Both the position numbers and the translations under genes were made by a program. The notes below the pieces were generated by a model. The model made no database searches, was not told the origin of the DNA, and was given only the letters and a program-made list of their open reading frames with translations. DNA of 19,175 bases from DASUFE01 sp036274675 (lineage in GTDB: Bacteria > Pseudomonadota > Gammaproteobacteria > HTCC5015), in assembly GCA_036274675.1 (NCBI GenBank), contig DASUFE010000002.1, forward strand, positions 1 to 19,175. The letters are read 5' to 3'. Of the stretch, positions 15,671-19,175 are shown piece by piece. Position 1 is the first letter of the stretch. Each line of letters opens with the position of its first letter.

Positions 15671-16487
15671 CCTGCTGAATGGCAGCGTCTCGGATTCGAT
15701 ACCCATCCGGGATCGCGGCCTGGCCTATGGAGACGGAGTATTCGAAACCATGGCGGCGCGTAACGGCGAACCTCTGTTGTTTACCGCTCATATGGAGCGT
15801 CTGCAATCGGGTTGCCGCAGATTGGGCATTGCCGCTCCGGACACAAAACAGTGTCGCGATGAAATCGAGAGACTCTGTTCCGGAAGGACCGGGGTCGTAA
15901 AACTAATCCTTACGCGCGGCTGCGGAGGACGCGGTTATGCGCCGGAGGGCGGGCTCCAGCCAAACCGCCTGCTGCTGTTCTCGGAATGGCGGGCTTTCCC
16001 CGAAAGTTTTTACAGGGACGGCGTCCGGATCGAAATATGCCGCTTGCGTATATCCGAGCAGCCGCAACTCGCGGGAATGAAGCATTTGAACCGGATCGAA
16101 AATGTGCTGGCCGCGCAGGAACTGGACGGTGGGCCGGCCGAGGAGGGACTCATGCTGGATCACAACGACTACATCATCGAATGCACCCGCAGCAATATAT
16201 TCTTCATAAAAGAGGGCCGGCTGCATACGCCTGATCTGGGACGCTGCGGCGTCAACGGGGTGATGCGAAATCATATACTGGAGTGCGCACGTAGAGACGG
16301 TATACAGACCCTGGTACGCGATATTCACCTGGATGAGGCGGAACAGATGGAAGAGGCTTTCGTCTGCAACAGCCTGATCGGCATCTGGCCTGTGGCCCGC
16401 CTTGGCAATAAAATTTCGTTTCAAATTGACATGATCCCGGCGATCCGCGAATGGACGAGGGAGCATACACTGGGACAAGGGATATGA
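15663..16487 (+). CDS. pabC: Aminodeoxychorismate lyase
   Basis: PabC is a PLP enzyme of the branched-chain aminotransferase fold that removes pyruvate from aminodeoxychorismate to give p-aminobenzoate, finishing the step begun by the product of the preceding gene. From ATG 15663 it has 274 residues (E. coli 269). RDRGLAYGDGVFET at 16-29 is the family's N-terminal signature, the PLP-binding lysine is Lys140 in GMKHLNRIENVLA, and the segment IIECTRSNIFFI is the phosphate-binding region. The start ATG lies inside the last codons of pabB (eight-base overlap), and its stop overlaps the mltG start as ATGA, so translation is probably coupled along the run. Confidence 0.95.
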   Translation: MDSLLNGSVSDSIPIRDRGLAYGDGVFETMAARNGEPLLFTAHMERLQSGCRRLGIAAPDTKQCRDEIERLCSGRTGVVKLILTRGCGGRGYAPEGGLQPNRLLLFSEWRAFPESFYRDGVRIEICRLRISEQPQLAGMKHLNRIENVLAAQELDGGPAEEGLMLDHNDYIIECTRSNIFFIKEGRLHTPDLGRCGVNGVMRNHILECARRDGIQTLVRDIHLDEAEQMEEAFVCNSLIGIWPVARLGNKISFQIDMIPAIREWTREHTLGQGI

Positions 16488-17497
16488 TCAGAAAGCTGTT
16501 TTCTCTATTGATTGTATGCGCAATCGCGATATCGGTCCTCGCCATCGATGTCAAAATCAACCTGCTGACCTCAGTCCCGGTGGCTAAGACCGCATATTTT
16601 GAGTTGACGCCGGGGACCTCCTTGCGCGCGCTTGCCGCGAAACTGCAACAACAGGGTTTGACCACGCGCCCCCTTTATATTGTCGCCTACGCACGCCTGA
16701 ATGGAATCAGCACGCGCCTGCAGGCGGGTGAATACTCCGTGGAGCCCGGCATGTCCGTGCTGGATCTGCTGCGTAAAATGCAGAACGGCGAGGTCAGACT
16801 CTATAGTTTCACTATCGTCGAAGGCTGGACCTTCCGGCAGTTACTCGACGCATTGGGCAAGAATGAGGCCCTGCAGCGTACCATCGACAGAAATACGGAT
16901 ACGGGCCGGATCGTCATGCGGGCGCTGGGCCGGCCGGATGTCCATCCTGAAGGCCAGTTCCTGCCCGACACCTATTTGTTCGCCAAGGGAACGACTGATA
17001 TTGAATTCCTGCGTCGCGCCAATTCGGCGCTGCAGAACCGCCTGCAATCGGAGTGGGAAGGACGGGCGCCAGGTTTGCCCTTGCGTACGCCTTATGAAGC
17101 CCTGATACTGGCTTCCATAATCGAGAAGGAAACCGCCGTGACCGCCGAACGCCCGCTGATCGCCGCCGTTTTCGTCAACCGCCTCAACAAGCGCATGCGC
17201 CTGCAGACGGACCCCACCGTCATTTACGGGCTGGGCGAGGGCTTTGACGGCAACATTCGCTTCCGCGATCTGCGGCAGGACACCCCCTACAACACGTATA
17301 CTCGGGCGGGATTGCCGCCGACTCCGATCGCCTTGCCCGGCGCCGAGGCGATACACGCGGCCTTGCATCCGCAAGCAAGTCCTGTGCTGTACTTCGTTTC
17401 CAGGGGCGATGGCAGTCATGTTTTTTCAGCCGATCTGGCGACACACGAAGCGGCGGTCGATCAGTATCAGCGACGCGCGCACGTCAGGAGCCGTTGA
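16484..17497 (+). CDS. mltG: Endolytic murein transglycosylase MltG (YceG-like)
   Basis: MltG cuts nascent glycan strands at the inner membrane and is thought to end their polymerisation. The 337 residues (E. coli 340) start with a membrane anchor (about 4-20, LFSLLIVCAIAISVLAI). A LysM-like region follows (GTSLRALAAKLQQQGL, 44-59, and SVLDLLRKMQNGEV). The catalytic domain contains ASIIEKETA (210-218) with the catalytic Glu214, LQTDPTVIYG (240-249) and YNTYTRAGLPPTPIALPG (269-286). AAGG at 16477-16480 precedes ATG 16484, which overlaps the pabC stop codon by four bases. tmk follows three bases after the stop. The pabC-mltG-tmk-holB order is conserved across many proteobacteria. Confidence 0.95.
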   Translation: MIRKLFSLLIVCAIAISVLAIDVKINLLTSVPVAKTAYFELTPGTSLRALAAKLQQQGLTTRPLYIVAYARLNGISTRLQAGEYSVEPGMSVLDLLRKMQNGEVRLYSFTIVEGWTFRQLLDALGKNEALQRTIDRNTDTGRIVMRALGRPDVHPEGQFLPDTYLFAKGTTDIEFLRRANSALQNRLQSEWEGRAPGLPLRTPYEALILASIIEKETAVTAERPLIAAVFVNRLNKRMRLQTDPTVIYGLGEGFDGNIRFRDLRQDTPYNTYTRAGLPPTPIALPGAEAIHAALHPQASPVLYFVSRGDGSHVFSADLATHEAAVDQYQRRAHVRSR

Positions 17498-17500
17498 ATC

Positions 17501-18148
17501 ATGATGCGCCGGGGCAAGTTCATTGTGCTGGAGGGCGGCGAGGGAGCGGGCAAGAGCACGAACCTGGAGTGGATTCGTGACCGGCTCGCGGCCGGCGGAA
17601 TCAAGGTGATTACCACGCGCGAGCCCGGCGGCACCCCGTTCGGCGAAAAACTGCGGAGCGTGCTGCTGGATCCGACTTCCAGAATTGTTCCTGATGCGGA
17701 GTTATTGTTGATGTTCGCCGCAAGAGCACAGCATTTGCACGAGATAATCAAGCCCGCTTTGGAGTCGGGTTCATGGGTGATCTGCGACCGCTTTACCGAT
17801 GCCAGTTATGCCTATCAGGGGGGCGGACGCGGCGTGAATTTGCAATACATCGAATTTCTCGAGCACTGGATACAAGAGGGCCTGTACCCCGATCTGGTGC
17901 TTTTATTCGACATGCCCGTCGAAACCGGATTGCTGAGAACCCACAGAAGAGGAAATACCGCAGACCGCTTTGAAAGCGAACAACGGGCATTCTTCGAGCG
18001 CGTGCGCGAAGCTTATCTGCGGCGTGCACAATCCTCCCCGGAACGGCATCGCGTCATAGATGCCGCACTTGATTTGCCGCAAGTCCAGCAACAGATTGAA
18101 GCCGCGCTTGGGCATTTGAGCGCAGACGGGGGCGGAAATGCTGTTTGA
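17501..18148 (+). CDS. tmk: Thymidylate kinase
   Basis: Tmk phosphorylates dTMP to dTDP with ATP, required for dTTP supply. The 215-residue protein has the P-loop EGGEGAGKST (11-20), TTREPGGTPFGE (38-49), the DRFTDASYAYQGGGRG stretch (96-111) for nucleotide binding and lid, and LVLLFDMPVETGL (132-144). AGGAG at 17486-17490 supports the ATG at 17501; a second ATG at 17504 is almost equivalent. It overlaps holB by 11 bases, linking nucleotide supply to a replisome gene as in E. coli. Confidence 0.97.
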   Translation: MMRRGKFIVLEGGEGAGKSTNLEWIRDRLAAGGIKVITTREPGGTPFGEKLRSVLLDPTSRIVPDAELLLMFAARAQHLHEIIKPALESGSWVICDRFTDASYAYQGGGRGVNLQYIEFLEHWIQEGLYPDLVLLFDMPVETGLLRTHRRGNTADRFESEQRAFFERVREAYLRRAQSSPERHRVIDAALDLPQVQQQIEAALGHLSADGGGNAV

Positions 18149-19118
18149 ATGGCTACAGCCCGCATTCCGGGAATTATTGCAGCGACGAGAACGCTTTCCG
18201 CATGCCTTGCTGCTGTACGGCTCTGCAGGCATCGGCAAACATGAGCTTGCGATGCAACTGGGTAAAGCGCTGCTTTGCGACCATCCTTCGGGGGACGGCT
18301 TGCCCTGCGGCCTCTGCACCCATTGCCGGCTGATCGCCGCCGGCACACATCCGGATTGGTTCCCGGTGGGACTTGAACTCAACGATTCCGGAAAACTGTC
18401 CAGCGAAATCAAAATCGGTCAGATTCGTGAATTGTGCCAGAATCTGACGCAGACGCGACATTCGGGACGTTACAAGATCGCGATCATAAACCCGGCCGAA
18501 CGGATGAACCGGAACGCGGCCAACAGCTTGCTGAAAACGCTGGAAGAACCGGTTCCAGAGACGCTGCTGCTGCTGGTTTCATCACAGCCTTCGCGCCTGC
18601 CGGCCACCATTCGCAGCCGCTGCCAGCAATTGCGCATCAAGGCGCCTGACGCCGCAAGCATCAAGGCCTGGTTGGGAAAAAACTACGGTGCCCTCGATAC
18701 CGAAGCTCTTTACGCGGCAAGTGCGGGCTCGCCTGTTGCCGCGGGTGAAATCGCGGCCCGTGATCTGCTACAGGTACGGTCCGAGGTTTTGCAGGATCTG
18801 CGCGCACTGCTGGAGGGCACGCTCAATCCCGTGGCGATGGCCGAAAAATGGAAAGATGCCGACTTACGCTGGATATTCTCCTGGCTCACCGGCTGGGTGG
18901 AAGACCTGATCCTGATTGGGGGGGGCGGGCGGCAAGCCGTGCTGAACGGAGACATGATCAAGCCGCTGACCGCCCTGTGCGAACGCGCGGAACCGGCAAA
19001 ACTCTTTGATCTGCATGAACGGGTACTGCATGCGAAGCAATTGCTTGATTCTTCCGTCAATCATCGTTTACTGTATGAGTCATTGTTACTGGAATGGTCG
19101 GGTATCCGGCGTCACTGA
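18138..19118 (+). CDS. holB: DNA polymerase III delta' subunit
   Basis: Delta' is a stator subunit of the clamp loader that places the beta clamp on DNA. The 326-residue protein (E. coli 334) has a P-loop-like YGSAGIGKHELA (27-38), a four-cysteine zinc site (Cys47, Cys57, Cys60, Cys63; LPCGLCTHCR), the region KIAIINPAERMNRNAANSLL and the SRC motif in RLPATIRSRCQQL. It begins inside tmk (11-base overlap), with GGGGCGGAA just before ATG 18138. A run of eight G occurs at 18918-18925 within a codon stretch encoding GGGG, a possible slippage point. Confidence 0.95.
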   Translation: MLFEWLQPAFRELLQRRERFPHALLLYGSAGIGKHELAMQLGKALLCDHPSGDGLPCGLCTHCRLIAAGTHPDWFPVGLELNDSGKLSSEIKIGQIRELCQNLTQTRHSGRYKIAIINPAERMNRNAANSLLKTLEEPVPETLLLLVSSQPSRLPATIRSRCQQLRIKAPDAASIKAWLGKNYGALDTEALYAASAGSPVAAGEIAARDLLQVRSEVLQDLRALLEGTLNPVAMAEKWKDADLRWIFSWLTGWVEDLILIGGGGRQAVLNGDMIKPLTALCERAEPAKLFDLHERVLHAKQLLDSSVNHRLLYESLLLEWSGIRRH

Positions 19119-19130
19119 TGGAGGCATGAC

Positions 19131-19175
19131 ATGGCGAGCAGCGGCGGACGGCAGGGCATATTATCGTTGACCATC
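19131..19175 (+). CDS. pilZ: PilZ-domain protein, N-terminal fragment (3' end outside window)
   Basis: An ATG at 19131, six bases after GGAGG (19120-19124), opens a frame that runs off the window after 15 codons (MASSGGRQGILSLTI). The G-x-L-S-L-x-I pattern matches the start of the small type IV pilus PilZ protein that often follows holB in beta- and gammaproteobacteria, such as Pseudomonas and Xanthomonas. It starts 12 bases after the holB stop. With so few residues the call leans on position as much as sequence. Confidence 0.65.
   Translation, partial: MASSGGRQGILSLTI

Overview
The window looks like a chromosomal segment of a Gram-negative proteobacterium, most likely a betaproteobacterium. 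An outer-membrane TonB-dependent receptor and periplasmic signal peptides show a double membrane. The right half has the gene order fabD-fabG-acpP-fabF-pabB-pabC-mltG-tmk-holB-pilZ, which is familiar from beta- and gammaproteobacteria. A guess at the Nitrosomonadaceae (ammonia oxidisers) rests only on the general look of the proteins and is weak. No rRNA, tRNA, CRISPR array, insertion sequence or phage gene was seen.

Left part (1 to about 3200): two tandem genes of the citrate synthase / citryl-CoA lyase superfamily (the first is cut by the window edge), then a TonB-dependent outer-membrane receptor. By eye this part is more AT-rich than the rest. Sampled 60-base lines here run at about 37-48% GC, against about 55% in sampled lines of the kinase and fabF genes, which hints at a different history.

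Signalling part (1061-8409): the receptor is followed by a periplasmic substrate-binding protein of the ABC_sub_bind type, with no permease or ATPase beside it. Six bases later comes a 1407-residue membrane kinase carrying a complete His-Asp-His-Asp phosphorelay fused to intact GGDEF and EAL domains. Together they suggest a pathway in which a ligand crosses the outer membrane, is bound in the periplasm, and is read by the kinase, which then sets the c-di-GMP level. This is the most interesting part of the window. The coupling is inferred from gene order and domain content.

Middle (8421-9812): a convergent, secreted TPR protein with a transglutaminase-like N-terminal region, read from a good sigma-70-type promoter, then a 267-base divergent intergenic region leading to dapB.

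Right part (9813-19175): dapB (lysine and cell-wall precursor synthesis), the fatty-acid genes fabD, fabG, acpP and fabF, then a tightly packed run pabB-pabC-mltG-tmk-holB. Neighbours in that run are separated by at most 18 bases or overlap, so they are probably co-transcribed and translationally coupled. The start of pilZ follows. This half is ordinary housekeeping. Local oddities are the absence of plsX-fabH before fabD, an AT-rich structured leader before acpP, a repeat/hairpin leader before fabF, and an alanine in PabB where E. coli PabB has its active-site lysine.
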